From Actinomycetota bacterium (GTDB lineage Bacteria > Actinomycetota > Actinomycetes > Nanopelagicales > Nanopelagicaceae), in assembly GCA_947450545.1 (NCBI GenBank), contig CANFVU010000007.1, positions 1 to 51,714 of the forward strand: a stretch of DNA of 51,714 nt. The letters are read 5' to 3'. Positions 22,682 to 31,518 of this stretch are shown here, in pieces. The stretch's first letter is position 1, and each line of letters opens with the position of its first letter. The notes under the pieces were generated by a model. It searched no databases, was not told the origin of the DNA, and saw only the letters and a list, made by a program, of their open reading frames with translations. The position numbers and the translations under genes were made by a program.

Positions 22682-24118
22682 CTTCTTCCAATCAGCTGAT
22701 CCTGAATCGAATGTTGTGTAGGTGTATGGGTTCTCATTGAGCTTTGTCTCTGGAACCTCTGGATGCATTCCTGCTTCCCAAACATCTGCTCCCATTGTTG
22801 ATTGCAAGTATTCGACTGTCTCGCTAACGGCTTTCTTCGCAGCAGCAAGCTTTGAATCGACAAGCTTGTGGTTCTGCTTAACGATCTTGCCATCTACTAC
22901 GACAGTGTGAACATCTCCGCGTTGCGCTTGCATAACGATGTGGCCATAAGGATTAAGAATTGGGAACATCACTGGTGAATCATCGTTCTTTACGAGAACA
23001 ACGTCTCCGCGCTTTCCAACCTCAAGTGAGCCAATCTTGCTATCCATCTTGAGCGCGCGGCTACCGCCACGAGTTGCCCAATCAACAGCTTCTTCACAAC
23101 GCATATGGAGAGCTGAAACCGTCTCTTTTTTGGAGTGTGCTTCAAGGTGTTCGCGTGAGCGGTCTGCGCCAACAGTTGTGCGCATTGCTGAGAACAAGTC
23201 TCCGCTCCACCAAACGCTTGTATCCATTGAAAGTGATACTTGAATATCGTGCTGACGTAGCTTCCAGGTTGGGGGGTATCCCTGACCAGCGCTCTGCTCT
23301 GATTCTGTAGATACTGAAACATTTCCGCCAGTTGCAGCGATGCGGTTGTATGAATCATCGCTCAAAGTTGCAGCATGGACGTAAACAGTATTGTCGTTCA
23401 TGAATCCGTTTTCATACATCAAGCGAATTCCATCGTCATTTGTTGCGCCCCACACGCCTGCGTGTGTAGTGACAGCGACGCCAAGTTCGCGAGCAACTTC
23501 AAAAGCAGCTTTTTCAGGGAATGTTGGATCTCCAGGAATATCAAATGCCATCTGGAATCCGAGCATGTCACCTTTGCCATCGATGCGGCGTTTAATGAAA
23601 TCTTTAAATTCAGATTTAGCAGACCATTCCCATGGACCAGCTTGGATATTTCCGTAAGCAAGTACGAAACGTCCAGGAACAGCTTCGAGTGCATCAACCG
23701 CTGCATCTGCGTGTTCGATTGTCTGCAAACCATGGGACCAGTCCACAACCGTTGTGACACCAGCATCGATTGCCTCAACAGCAGCGAGCAAGTTTCCTGC
23801 GTAAATATCTTGTGGGCGGAAAGATTTTCCATGTGAAAGGTAGTACCAAACGAAATATTGGGAGAGCGTCCAGTCTGCTCCATAACCGCGCATTGCTGTC
23901 TGCCACATGTGTCGGTGTGTATCAATCATGCCTGGCATGATGATTCCCCCTGATGCATCAATAATTTGAGCGTCTGCAGGCCCTTGGATGTTATGCCCTA
24001 CTTCTTTAATAACTCCATCAATGATCAGAACATCCGCATCGCGAAGAAGCGTATGTGAATTATCCATTGTGAGGACGATTCCGTTTTTGAAAAGTACTGG
24101 TCGATTCGTAGCGCTCAT
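22676..24118 (-). CDS. Amidohydrolase-superfamily deaminase/hydrolase (TrzA/AtzA/guanine-deaminase-like)
   Basis: This 480-residue cytoplasmic metal-dependent hydrolase has an HxH motif near residue 65 (GMIDTHRHMWQT). A His follows in VAVTTHAGVWG, another in VYVHAATLSDD, and an Asp in SLSMDTSVWW, as in the mononuclear-metal deaminase subgroup. Small beta domains flank the barrel (LFKNGIVLTM at the start; GSLEVGKRGDVVLV near the end). The ATG at 24118 is chosen because AGAGG precedes it. Known relatives deaminate or dechlorinate s-triazines, guanine, cytosine and related rings. It converges with the EboE-like gene and is divergent from the next SDR, so it belongs to this block by position only. 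Substrate unknown. Confidence 0.87.
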   Translation of the reverse strand: MSATNRPVLFKNGIVLTMDNSHTLLRDADVLIIDGVIKEVGHNIQGPADAQIIDASGGIIMPGMIDTHRHMWQTAMRGYGADWTLSQYFVWYYLSHGKSFRPQDIYAGNLLAAVEAIDAGVTTVVDWSHGLQTIEHADAAVDALEAVPGRFVLAYGNIQAGPWEWSAKSEFKDFIKRRIDGKGDMLGFQMAFDIPGDPTFPEKAAFEVARELGVAVTTHAGVWGATNDDGIRLMYENGFMNDNTVYVHAATLSDDSYNRIAATGGNVSVSTESEQSAGQGYPPTWKLRQHDIQVSLSMDTSVWWSGDLFSAMRTTVGADRSREHLEAHSKKETVSALHMRCEEAVDWATRGGSRALKMDSKIGSLEVGKRGDVVLVKNDDSPVMFPILNPYGHIVMQAQRGDVHTVVVDGKIVKQNHKLVDSKLAAAKKAVSETVEYLQSTMGADVWEAGMHPEVPETKLNENPYTYTTFDSGSADWKKK

Positions 24119-24275
24119 TGCATCCTCTTCGTTGAGTAAGGGGTGGACATTGGCGATTAGTATCCGCCCGCCAATTAGCTCTGTCAAGGGTCACTTCATT
24201 TAGCGTTAAGTAACACTTCCCTAACTTCCCTCTTTCAGTTACTCTGCTGCGAGCGAATTATGAAAGGTGGCTGCT

Positions 24276-24971
24276 GTGTCAGATAAGAAGCGGGCAATAG
24301 TTCTGGGGGGGACCCAGGGCATCGGTAAAGAGATTGTGAAGTTTCTAGCCGCACGCGGTGAAGACGTGATTCTGACAGGACGCACTCCAGAGAGCACTGC
24401 TGCTGCTGTCGCAGAGATTGGCATGGGCGTCACTGGCATCGCACTTGATCTTTCAGAACCTAAAACAATTGCAGCTGCCCTGAAAGATATTCCTTCAATC
24501 GATCACATTGTCATCAGCGCAATTGAACGCGACGCAAATCAACTTAAGAGTTATGACATCGATCGTGCGCTTCGTTTAGTCACACTTAAGCTTGTTGGGT
24601 ACACAGAAGTTGTGCACCAGCTTTCAAATCGAATTACACCTGAAGGTTCTGTTGTTTTATTTGGTGGTCTAGCAATGGAACGCCCTTATCCAGGAAGCAC
24701 AACTGTTTCGACAGTTAATGGTGGTGTAACTGGTTTAGTTCGCTCGATGGCAATCGAACTCGCACCCACACGCGTAAATGCTGTGCATCCCGGCATCATT
24801 GGAGATAGCCCGTATTGGGCGGACAAAGATAATTCACGCGTTGTTGAGCGGACTCCACTTGGCCGACTAGTAACGATGCAAGAAATCGTCGGAGCAACAG
24901 CATTTTTGCTTGATAATCATGGAATAAATGGAATTAACCTCGCCGTTGACGGCGGATGGCTCATTAAGTAA
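24276..24971 (+). CDS. Degenerate short-chain dehydrogenase (SDR) lacking the catalytic Tyr-Lys pair
   Basis: This 231-residue SDR-fold protein has a good cofactor loop (GGTQGIGKE, about residues 11-19) and the C-terminal VDGGW. The usual YxxxK is replaced: aligning GVTGLVRS with the family places Val144 and Asn148 at the Tyr and Lys positions, and the preceding Ser region reads LFGGLAM. It may therefore bind NAD(P) without standard dehydrogenase chemistry, or use another mechanism. The GTG at 24276 is preferred over one three codons earlier because AAAGGTGG is then properly spaced. The bicupin gene follows after 10 bp, and the two probably work together. Confidence 0.83.
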   Translation: MSDKKRAIVLGGTQGIGKEIVKFLAARGEDVILTGRTPESTAAAVAEIGMGVTGIALDLSEPKTIAAALKDIPSIDHIVISAIERDANQLKSYDIDRALRLVTLKLVGYTEVVHQLSNRITPEGSVVLFGGLAMERPYPGSTTVSTVNGGVTGLVRSMAIELAPTRVNAVHPGIIGDSPYWADKDNSRVVERTPLGRLVTMQEIVGATAFLLDNHGINGINLAVDGGWLIK

Positions 24972-24981
24972 GGGGAGATCA

Positions 24982-25893
24982 ATGTATTTCATCACTCGCA
25001 TCGATAAGTCAAAAGCTGTCGAGCCAGAAGTTTTTCATGGTCACTCAAAAGGTTTCACTCGTCAAGAGTTAGTCGATCGCACTGTGGGTTCTCCACACAC
25101 AGACCTTTCTGCAAGTTGGATTGAACCTAATGGCCAAATAGATGCGGTTCTTCATTCATACGAATTCAGCATGTATGTCTTGAGTGGTGAAGTCACTATT
25201 TACATGATGGGCGAGAAAGTCACACTCAAAGCAGACCACTGCGTATTGGTTCCAATCGGTACAACATATTCATTAAAAGCTGGAGCAGAAGGTGCACATT
25301 GGTTGCAATGCAGCGCTCCAGGTTCTGTAGAACGTCCACGTCGCAAAGATACATATTTCACTGGTGAAACACTTGTTTCAGGTTCTGGCGTTGAATTAGA
25401 TCTTCGCGATCCACGTAACCAACGTGCTTTTAAGTTTGATCCTGCATCGATGAATCTCAATAACCTTGCTGTTGGTTCAAAAGTTTCTGACCCAACTGTC
25501 TCCGCAAGTATGGCGACTGCTTTGCTTGCATACAGCGGTATTGGTGTTCGCATGCTTGTCGATCAACGTGTTCATGCAAAACTCCACACGATGTTTATCG
25601 TGGATTACCAACCAACAGCTATTGCTCATCCCCATGATCACCCATTTGAAGAGACCTACACATTCACTCACGGCGAAACGATTGGTCTCATCGAAGGCAA
25701 GGAATACACATTCGTTCCCGGAGATGTTCTGTGGTGTGGTGTGGGATCAGATCACGGTTTCCAAAATAAGACAGATGGTTTGGTTCGCTGGATTGAAACT
25801 CAATCTCCGCAACCTCCGATCCAGCATTCCTACCGATTCATGCGCGATTGGGAGTATCTCGACCAAAAGCTCGGTGAGGGCCATTCCCACTAG
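24982..25893 (+). CDS. Bicupin protein
   Basis: This 303-residue protein has two cupin barrels. The first (about 40-115) contains YVLSGEVTIYMMGEK and VLVPIGTTYSL but few metal ligands. The second (about 205-275) has a full cupin motif, with HPHDHPFEETY giving His, His and Glu and a later His in VGSDHGFQN. The metal site is therefore likely in the second barrel only. The ATG at 24982 follows AGGGGAGA; an in-frame upstream start would run through the SDR gene. Similar bicupins include ureidoglycine aminohydrolases, gentisate dioxygenases and isomerases. The function here is open, with the neighbouring degenerate SDR as a likely partner. Confidence 0.83.
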   Translation: MYFITRIDKSKAVEPEVFHGHSKGFTRQELVDRTVGSPHTDLSASWIEPNGQIDAVLHSYEFSMYVLSGEVTIYMMGEKVTLKADHCVLVPIGTTYSLKAGAEGAHWLQCSAPGSVERPRRKDTYFTGETLVSGSGVELDLRDPRNQRAFKFDPASMNLNNLAVGSKVSDPTVSASMATALLAYSGIGVRMLVDQRVHAKLHTMFIVDYQPTAIAHPHDHPFEETYTFTHGETIGLIEGKEYTFVPGDVLWCGVGSDHGFQNKTDGLVRWIETQSPQPPIQHSYRFMRDWEYLDQKLGEGHSH

Positions 25894-25952
25894 TTCGACC
25901 TGAAATCATGCGGAACGTTAGTTAACATCTTTATAACAATGTTCAGTATTGC

Positions 25953-25981
25953 TTGACACCTGGTCATATCTGCAGAAGTAT
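25953..25981 (+). promoter_or_regulatory. Candidate promoter of the second ribose-family importer
   Basis: A perfect TTGACA (25953-25958) lies 75 bases before the binding-protein start. At 17 bases spacing the -10 would be AAGTAT (25976-25981), a poor match; TATCCA at 25979 is an alternative at a longer spacing. An upstream AACAT-N10-ATGTT inverted repeat (about 25925-25944) could be an operator. The strong -35 and the position after a gene end support a promoter somewhere here. Confidence 0.4.
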
Positions 25982-26032
25982 CCACTTACGTTTATTTGAG
26001 GGATTGGCTCTCAAATATTGTAAGGAGGAAAA

Positions 26033-27043
26033 GTGATCCAAAGTAAGAGCAGTTTACGACGCAGTGCTGCATTGGGAGTTTTAGCCCTGGCAGGATCACT
26101 CGTCCTAGGAACATCCGCATCACAAGCTGCTGCAAAGCAGATCAATATTGCTTACCTTTCATACGCTGTTGCTAACAGTTATGACGGACCAATGCTTGCA
26201 GCTGCTCGCGCAATTGCAGATGCAAACGGTGCGAAGGTAACAGTATTTGATGCTGGTAACGATCCAAAAGTTCAATACACACAACTTCAGAATGTGATCA
26301 GCTCTGGCAAGTACCAGGGTGTTATCACTCAACCAATTTTCGGTGCAGGTCTTGCGCCACTCGTTGCAAAAGCGATTGCAGCAAAGATTAAAGTTGTAAA
26401 TATCGACCAGATCTTGGGCGCTGACTACACAACTGATCAATCACAAGTTAAGGGTCTCTCTGCAAACGTTGTCTTCTTCCCATCAAAGATCGGAACACAA
26501 CTTGGGCAGCAAGTTATTGCTGCATGTAAGTCAAAGAACCTCACAACTTGCAAAGTTGGATACATCTACAGCATCAAGGCATCAACACTTGACGTTGCAA
26601 TCAACAAGGGCTTCTCAGATGCAATCGCTGGTTCTGCGGCTTCAGTAGTTGCTGAAGGTGAATCATTCTTCACACCAAGCATTGCTCTTGGCGCAGTTCA
26701 GAACATGCTTCAAGCTCACCCAGATATCAACGTAATCGTTGCTGCGGACCAAGGAATTCAAGGCGCTGTACAAGCACTTGATGGAGCAAAGCTCACAGGT
26801 TCAGTTCTTCTCGTTGGTTTCGGTGGAAGCGCAACTGCAGTTGCAGGCGTTAAGGCTGGAACATGGTTCTCTGATGTAGCTCAAGCACCTGCTTCAGAAG
26901 GTTCACTTGGAATGCAAGCACTTATTAAGGCAATCAAGACCGGCAAGGTCACTGGTGCTCTTAATCCTGTAGCTGCACTTCCAGATCACGGAGTTATCAC
27001 AAAGGCGAACGCAAGTAAGTTCACCGGAGAATGGCTTGGTTAA
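26033..27043 (+). CDS. Sugar-type periplasmic binding protein of the second ribose-family importer
   Basis: This 336-residue exported protein has a signal peptide of about 33 residues with a signal-peptidase-I site near ASQAAAK. A type I periplasmic binding domain follows (INIAYLSYAVANSYDGPM and later VIVAADQGIQGAVQAL). There is no lipobox. The GTG start is supported by a strong AAGGAGG. ATPase and permease genes follow in the same direction, so this is a complete importer. It is clearly different in sequence from the binding protein at 13830, so the two systems probably import different compounds. Confidence 0.9.
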   Translation: MIQSKSSLRRSAALGVLALAGSLVLGTSASQAAAKQINIAYLSYAVANSYDGPMLAAARAIADANGAKVTVFDAGNDPKVQYTQLQNVISSGKYQGVITQPIFGAGLAPLVAKAIAAKIKVVNIDQILGADYTTDQSQVKGLSANVVFFPSKIGTQLGQQVIAACKSKNLTTCKVGYIYSIKASTLDVAINKGFSDAIAGSAASVVAEGESFFTPSIALGAVQNMLQAHPDINVIVAADQGIQGAVQALDGAKLTGSVLLVGFGGSATAVAGVKAGTWFSDVAQAPASEGSLGMQALIKAIKTGKVTGALNPVAALPDHGVITKANASKFTGEWLG

Positions 27044-27098
27044 TAGGCGTTAAACGCTTATAACAAACCGGGACTAGAGAAAGCGACTCCACCAAGAC

Positions 27099-28598
27099 AT
27101 GACGAAGCAAGCAGGCGACTTAACAGTTGTCGGTGTGTCGAAAAGTTTTGGTGGAGTTGCTGCTCTCACAGATGTTTCAATCACAGTAAAGCAAGGTGAA
27201 GTTCATTCACTCGTCGGAGAAAATGGCGCCGGCAAATCCACTTTAGGAAAAATTATTTCAGGGTTGCTGCTCCCAGATAGTGGCCAGATTCAAATTTCCG
27301 GAGAGAGCGTCTCCTTCCGATCACCGCGTGAAGCACTTGCTCACGGCATAGTCACCATCGCTCAAGAACTCGCAATCGTCCCTGGTTTAACTGTCGCAGA
27401 AAATGTTTTGCTCGGAGATGAACCGAAAAAAGTTGGATTCATTAAGAGAAAGAAACTTCGCAAAGATTTCGCTGCTCTCGCAAAACGAGTTGGCTTCGAA
27501 TTTGAACCGGACACAGTTGCTGGATCACTCAGTGTTGCTGAACAACAGAAAATTGAAATCCTTCGCGCACTAAGTCGCAATGCATCAATCATCATTATGG
27601 ATGAGCCGACTGCTGCTCTCTCGCGACAAGAAGCAGAAGCGCTTCACAAAGTTATTTGTGACTTATCAAAAGCCGGTACTACAGTAATTCTTGTTTCTCA
27701 CTTCCTTTCGGAAGTCCTTGAACTTTCAGACACAATCTCTGTACTTCGCGATGGCCACCTTGTTAAAACAATGCCCGCGGCGCAGTCCAATCAAGAAGAG
27801 CTCATCGAATTGATGTTGGGTCGTTCTCTCGGCGCGATTTACCCAACAAAGATTTTCCCTCACTACACAGCGCCCACAGTTCTCTTCGTCAATAACCTTT
27901 GCGCTGGCGGGGTTTCAAATGCGTGGCTTTCAGTTCGCGCTGGTGAAATTCTGGGGGTGGCAGGCCTTGTCGGTTCAGGCCGTAGCGAGCTAGCGCGAGC
28001 GATTTTTAAAGATTCAAAAATTCACTCCGGAAGCATTGAAATCAATGGTGTTCGCATCACGGGTAAGAATCCTCTCGCTGCGTTGCAACGTGGAATCTCA
28101 CTCCTGCCAGAATCACGCAAAGAGCTAGGTCTTCTTCTTGAACGAAGCATCAAAGAGAACATCACACTCTCCAGTCTTGATCGCTGGAGTAAGTTTGGAA
28201 TCATCTCCCGACGACGTGAGAATCAAGTTGTTGCAAAGATTCTTGAAAAAGTTCTCGTTAAATCAGCAGGCGTTCGCCAAAAAGTTTCTCATCTATCGGG
28301 TGGCAATCAGCAGAAAGTTCTGCTCGCTCGCACACTGATGAGCAGTCCTCGTGTTCTCATCGTTGATGAGCCAACTCGCGGCGTTGATGTGGGTTCAAAG
28401 CGCGCGATCTATGACTTACTTACCGAATTAGCTGCTGACGGACTCGCAATTATTGCTATCTCTAGCGATCTAGAAGAAGTCCTCGGTATCGCTCATCGCG
28501 TGATAGTTATTCGCGGAGGCAAGATTGTTTCAGAACTTTCTGGTCGCGCAATGACAGAGCACGCAGTTTTAGAAGCAGCATTTACAGGAACTAAGTAG
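27099..28598 (+). CDS. Ribose-family ABC importer ATPase (RbsA-type, tandem domains)
   Basis: This 499-residue cytoplasmic ATPase has two nucleotide-binding domains. The first carries GENGAGKST near residue 41, the signature LSVAEQQK and IIMDEPTAAL. The second has the degenerate P-loop GLVGSGRSE, a strong LSGGNQQK and LIVDEPTRGVD. Length is normal for RbsA/XylG. No clear ribosome-binding site precedes the ATG. It forms an operon with the binding protein 55 bp upstream and the permease 11 bp downstream. This standard form contrasts with the fused subunit at 15047. Confidence 0.92.
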   Translation: MTKQAGDLTVVGVSKSFGGVAALTDVSITVKQGEVHSLVGENGAGKSTLGKIISGLLLPDSGQIQISGESVSFRSPREALAHGIVTIAQELAIVPGLTVAENVLLGDEPKKVGFIKRKKLRKDFAALAKRVGFEFEPDTVAGSLSVAEQQKIEILRALSRNASIIIMDEPTAALSRQEAEALHKVICDLSKAGTTVILVSHFLSEVLELSDTISVLRDGHLVKTMPAAQSNQEELIELMLGRSLGAIYPTKIFPHYTAPTVLFVNNLCAGGVSNAWLSVRAGEILGVAGLVGSGRSELARAIFKDSKIHSGSIEINGVRITGKNPLAALQRGISLLPESRKELGLLLERSIKENITLSSLDRWSKFGIISRRRENQVVAKILEKVLVKSAGVRQKVSHLSGGNQQKVLLARTLMSSPRVLIVDEPTRGVDVGSKRAIYDLLTELAADGLAIIAISSDLEEVLGIAHRVIVIRGGKIVSELSGRAMTEHAVLEAAFTGTK

Positions 28599-28609
28599 AA
28601 GAGGGAAAA

Positions 28610-29584
28610 ATGAGCACAGATACTGCGAAGAGTTGGAATCGTTACCTTCCACCTGCATTACGATCATGGCGCGACGCAGGCATCATCCTTCCTTTTGCGA
28701 TTCTCTTCGTCACTCTCTCCATCACGAGCCAGCCATTCTTACGAAAGACCAATCTTCTTAATATTCTCGATCAGCAATCAGCAATTCTGATTATTGCAGC
28801 GGCTGGCGCTCTTATTTTGGTCTCTGGTGCGATTGATCTATCAGTAGGTGCTACCTACGCACTTGCTGGCTGCGTTTCTGCGCAATATGCAATCAAGCAT
28901 TCAGTGCTCTCTGCTGTCATTGTTGGACTAGCTCTCGGGCTTTTGGTCGGAATTGTTAATGGAATTATCGTCGCAATTTTCAAAATCAATTCTTTGATTG
29001 CAACTCTTGCGATGTCATTCGTTATCGGTGGTCTTGGTGCCAAAATAACAAAGGGCAATCTCATCATGCTCACCGAGAAACCTGAGTATGGAAAAATCGC
29101 ACAATCCACGTGGCTCGGAGTTTCTTCTTCAATTTGGTTGATGGTTGGCGTAATCGTTGTTCTTGGTTTCCTTCTCACCCGCACTACAACCGGTCGATAC
29201 ATGATTGCATCAGGCGGTAATGCGCAAGCAGCTCGCCTCGCAGGTATTCGAGTAAGCCTCATCCGCATCATTGCATTTGGAATTAGCGGAATGGCTGCTG
29301 CACTTGCTGGAATTATTGATGCGTCTCGAGTTCTCAGTGCATCTGCTCAACTCGGTGGCACCCTAGCGTTCACAGTCCTTGCAGGAATTGTCGTCGGTGG
29401 AACATCAATTGCTGGCGGACAGGGCTCTGTATGGAGAACTGTTTTCGGTGTTCTCTTCATCGCACTTATCGGCAACGGTTTCGATCTCCTTGGAATCGAT
29501 CCGCTCTATCACCAGATTGCTCTTGGCCTTATCCTGCTCGTTGCCGTTGGCCTCGATGCATGGGGCAATAACAAGCGCCGTTAA
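28610..29584 (+). CDS. Ribose-family ABC transporter permease (RbsC type)
   Basis: This 324-residue inner-membrane protein has eight to ten hydrophobic segments and the family signatures SGAIDLSVGATYAL near residue 72 and VVGGTSIAGGQGS near 265. AGAGGG precedes the ATG. It should form a homodimeric channel for the second importer. Its TAA is followed immediately, without a spacer, by the stop of the convergent PEP carboxykinase gene. Confidence 0.92.
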   Translation: MSTDTAKSWNRYLPPALRSWRDAGIILPFAILFVTLSITSQPFLRKTNLLNILDQQSAILIIAAAGALILVSGAIDLSVGATYALAGCVSAQYAIKHSVLSAVIVGLALGLLVGIVNGIIVAIFKINSLIATLAMSFVIGGLGAKITKGNLIMLTEKPEYGKIAQSTWLGVSSSIWLMVGVIVVLGFLLTRTTTGRYMIASGGNAQAARLAGIRVSLIRIIAFGISGMAAALAGIIDASRVLSASAQLGGTLAFTVLAGIVVGGTSIAGGQGSVWRTVFGVLFIALIGNGFDLLGIDPLYHQIALGLILLVAVGLDAWGNNKRR

Positions 29585-31387
29585 TTAAATATTTATGTAA
29601 GCCTTGAGCAAGTTGAGTTGATGCTCCATTTGCTCAGGAAGTTTCTCGCCGATTGTTGCAAACCACTCTTCGATAAGAGGAATCTCTTCCTGCCACTCCA
29701 AAGTTTGTACTCTGCTCGCTTCTGCAACATCCGCTTCGCTGACAGGTATACCAACTGTGTCGAGAGCACCAGGTGAAGGCACAAATCCCAATGGTGTTGC
29801 ATCAGCTGAAGTATTTCCCTCAACTTGTTCGATCGCCCATTTGATGACGCGCATGTTCTCGCCAAAGCCAGGCCATAAGAAACGTCCATCTGCTCCACGG
29901 CGAAACCAATTCACATAGAAAATTTTTGGAAGTTTTGATGCTTCGGTTCTCTTTCCGATACTCAACCAATGTTTGATGTAATCCCCTACGTGGTAACCAA
30001 TGAAGGGAAGCATCGCAAATGGATCGCGTCGCACAACACCAACTTGTCCAGTTGCTGCAGCTGTTGTTTCAGATGAGAGAGTCGCTCCCATAAAGACTCC
30101 GTGTTCCCAATTTCGGGATTGAACAACGAGAGGAATGGTTGTCTTACGTCGACCACCGAAGAAAATTGCAGATATTGGAACACCTGCTGGGTCATCCCAC
30201 TCGTCAGCAATGATTGGGCATTGGCTTGCAGGCGTACAAAAACGTGAGTTCGCATGTGAGGAAAGCTCACCATTTTCAGGCGTCCAATCACGATGTTTCC
30301 AATCAGTGAGGTGTGCAGGGGGAATTTCAGTCATTCCTTCCCACCAAATATCGCCATCGTCGGTCAGGGCAACATTGGTGAAGATGCTGTTGCCCTTCTC
30401 GATTGTGCGCATCGCATTAGCGTTTGTTGACCATCCTGTCCCAGGTGCAACGCCAAAGAAACCATTCTCTGGATTCATCGCATACAAGCGACCATCATCA
30501 CCAAAGCGCATCCATGCGATGTCATCGCCTAGCGTTTCAACTTTCCAACCGGGAAGTTTTGAATCCAACATCGCTAGGTTTGTTTTACCGCAAGCAGAAG
30601 GAAAGGCTGCAGCAACAAAATGAACTTTGTTTTTAGGAGTAGTAACTTTCAGAATCAACATATGTTCTGCAAGCCATCCTTCATCGCGGCCAATTACGGA
30701 CGCGATGCGAAGTGAATAACATTTCTTACCTAAGAGCGCGTTTCCGCCGTATCCGGATCCAAAAGACCAAATCATGCGATCTTCGGGAAATTGAGAAATA
30801 TATTTTGTTTCATTGCAAGGCCAAGCAACATCAACTTGCCCATCATTCAATGGCGCTCCGACAGAATGCAGTGCCTTTACAAACTCACCGCGATTTTGCA
30901 ACGCTTCGAGAACTTCAGATCCCATGCGAGTCATGATGTGCATTGAAATCACAACGTAAGCGCTATCTGTAATCTGGACACCAAATTTTGGATCTTTAGA
31001 ATTTATTGGGCCCATGCAAAATGGGATGACATACATTGTTCGATTCTTCATTGAGCCTCTGTACAACTCGGTCATCAACTTCTTCATCTCATCTGGCGCC
31101 ATCCAATTATTTGTTGGGCCAGCATCGTCTTTATCGATTGAGCAAATGAATGTGCGATCTTCTACGCGAGCGACATCTGTTGGATCCGATGCGCACCAAA
31201 AAGAATTGGGCTTCTTCTCTAAACGAACCAGCGTTCCGGCATCAACAAGCTCTGAAGTCAGCTGCTCCCACTCGGCTTTTGATCCATCACAAATGCGCAC
31301 ATCTTTTGCGCCGGTGAGGGAGTGGATCTCATCGATCCAGGTTGATAGAGCGGCAAGTGTTAAACCGTCGATGGCAGAAACCGTCAC
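29585..31387 (-). CDS. pckG: Phosphoenolpyruvate carboxykinase (GTP)
   Basis: This 600-residue enzyme catalyses GTP-dependent conversion of oxaloacetate to PEP, the entry step of gluconeogenesis. The P-loop region [13 protein letters not shown] and the metal and nucleotide segment [17 protein letters not shown] are characteristic, and length is as expected for the GTP class. The GTG at 31387 is preferred over an ATG 13 codons upstream because AAAGGAG sits just before it and the native sequence begins TVSAIDGL. A gluconeogenic enzyme next to catabolic blocks fits growth on non-sugar or C2-C4 products, but the adjacency may be chance. Confidence 0.95.
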   Translation of the reverse strand: MTVSAIDGLTLAALSTWIDEIHSLTGAKDVRICDGSKAEWEQLTSELVDAGTLVRLEKKPNSFWCASDPTDVARVEDRTFICSIDKDDAGPTNNWMAPDEMKKLMTELYRGSMKNRTMYVIPFCMGPINSKDPKFGVQITDSAYVVISMHIMTRMGSEVLEALQNRGEFVKALHSVGAPLNDGQVDVAWPCNETKYISQFPEDRMIWSFGSGYGGNALLGKKCYSLRIASVIGRDEGWLAEHMLILKVTTPKNKVHFVAAAFPSACGKTNLAMLDSKLPGWKVETLGDDIAWMRFGDDGRLYAMNPENGFFGVAPGTGWSTNANAMRTIEKGNSIFTNVALTDDGDIWWEGMTEIPPAHLTDWKHRDWTPENGELSSHANSRFCTPASQCPIIADEWDDPAGVPISAIFFGGRRKTTIPLVVQSRNWEHGVFMGATLSSETTAAATGQVGVVRRDPFAMLPFIGYHVGDYIKHWLSIGKRTEASKLPKIFYVNWFRRGADGRFLWPGFGENMRVIKWAIEQVEGNTSADATPLGFVPSPGALDTVGIPVSEADVAEASRVQTLEWQEEIPLIEEWFATIGEKLPEQMEHQLNLLKAYINI

Positions 31388-31428
31388 ATGAACTCCTTTG
31401 TTAATGCGTTTTCTGATAGTAACCAACG

Positions 31429-31445
31429 CTTAACTTGGTGTTAAG
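31429..31445. promoter_or_regulatory. Inverted repeat CTTAAC-N5-GTTAAG in the pckG/DMT divergent region
   Basis: CTTAAC (31429-31434) and GTTAAG (31440-31445) form a perfect 6-bp inverted repeat, and another CTTAAG follows at about 31451. It lies 42 bases upstream of pckG and 74 bases before the divergent transporter gene. Regulator unknown. Confidence 0.45.
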
Positions 31446-31518
31446 TGATACTTAAGAGTAGATATGGTGAATTGGGGCACAAAGGGGTAATTACGCTCAA
31501 AGGCGTTACTCTCAAGGC

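Noticed and set aside
27040-27065. Hairpin terminator after the second binding-protein gene (GCGTT-A-AACGC)
   Set aside because: The arms leave a one-base loop, or only three GC pairs with a larger loop, and there is no T-run. Too weak to call.
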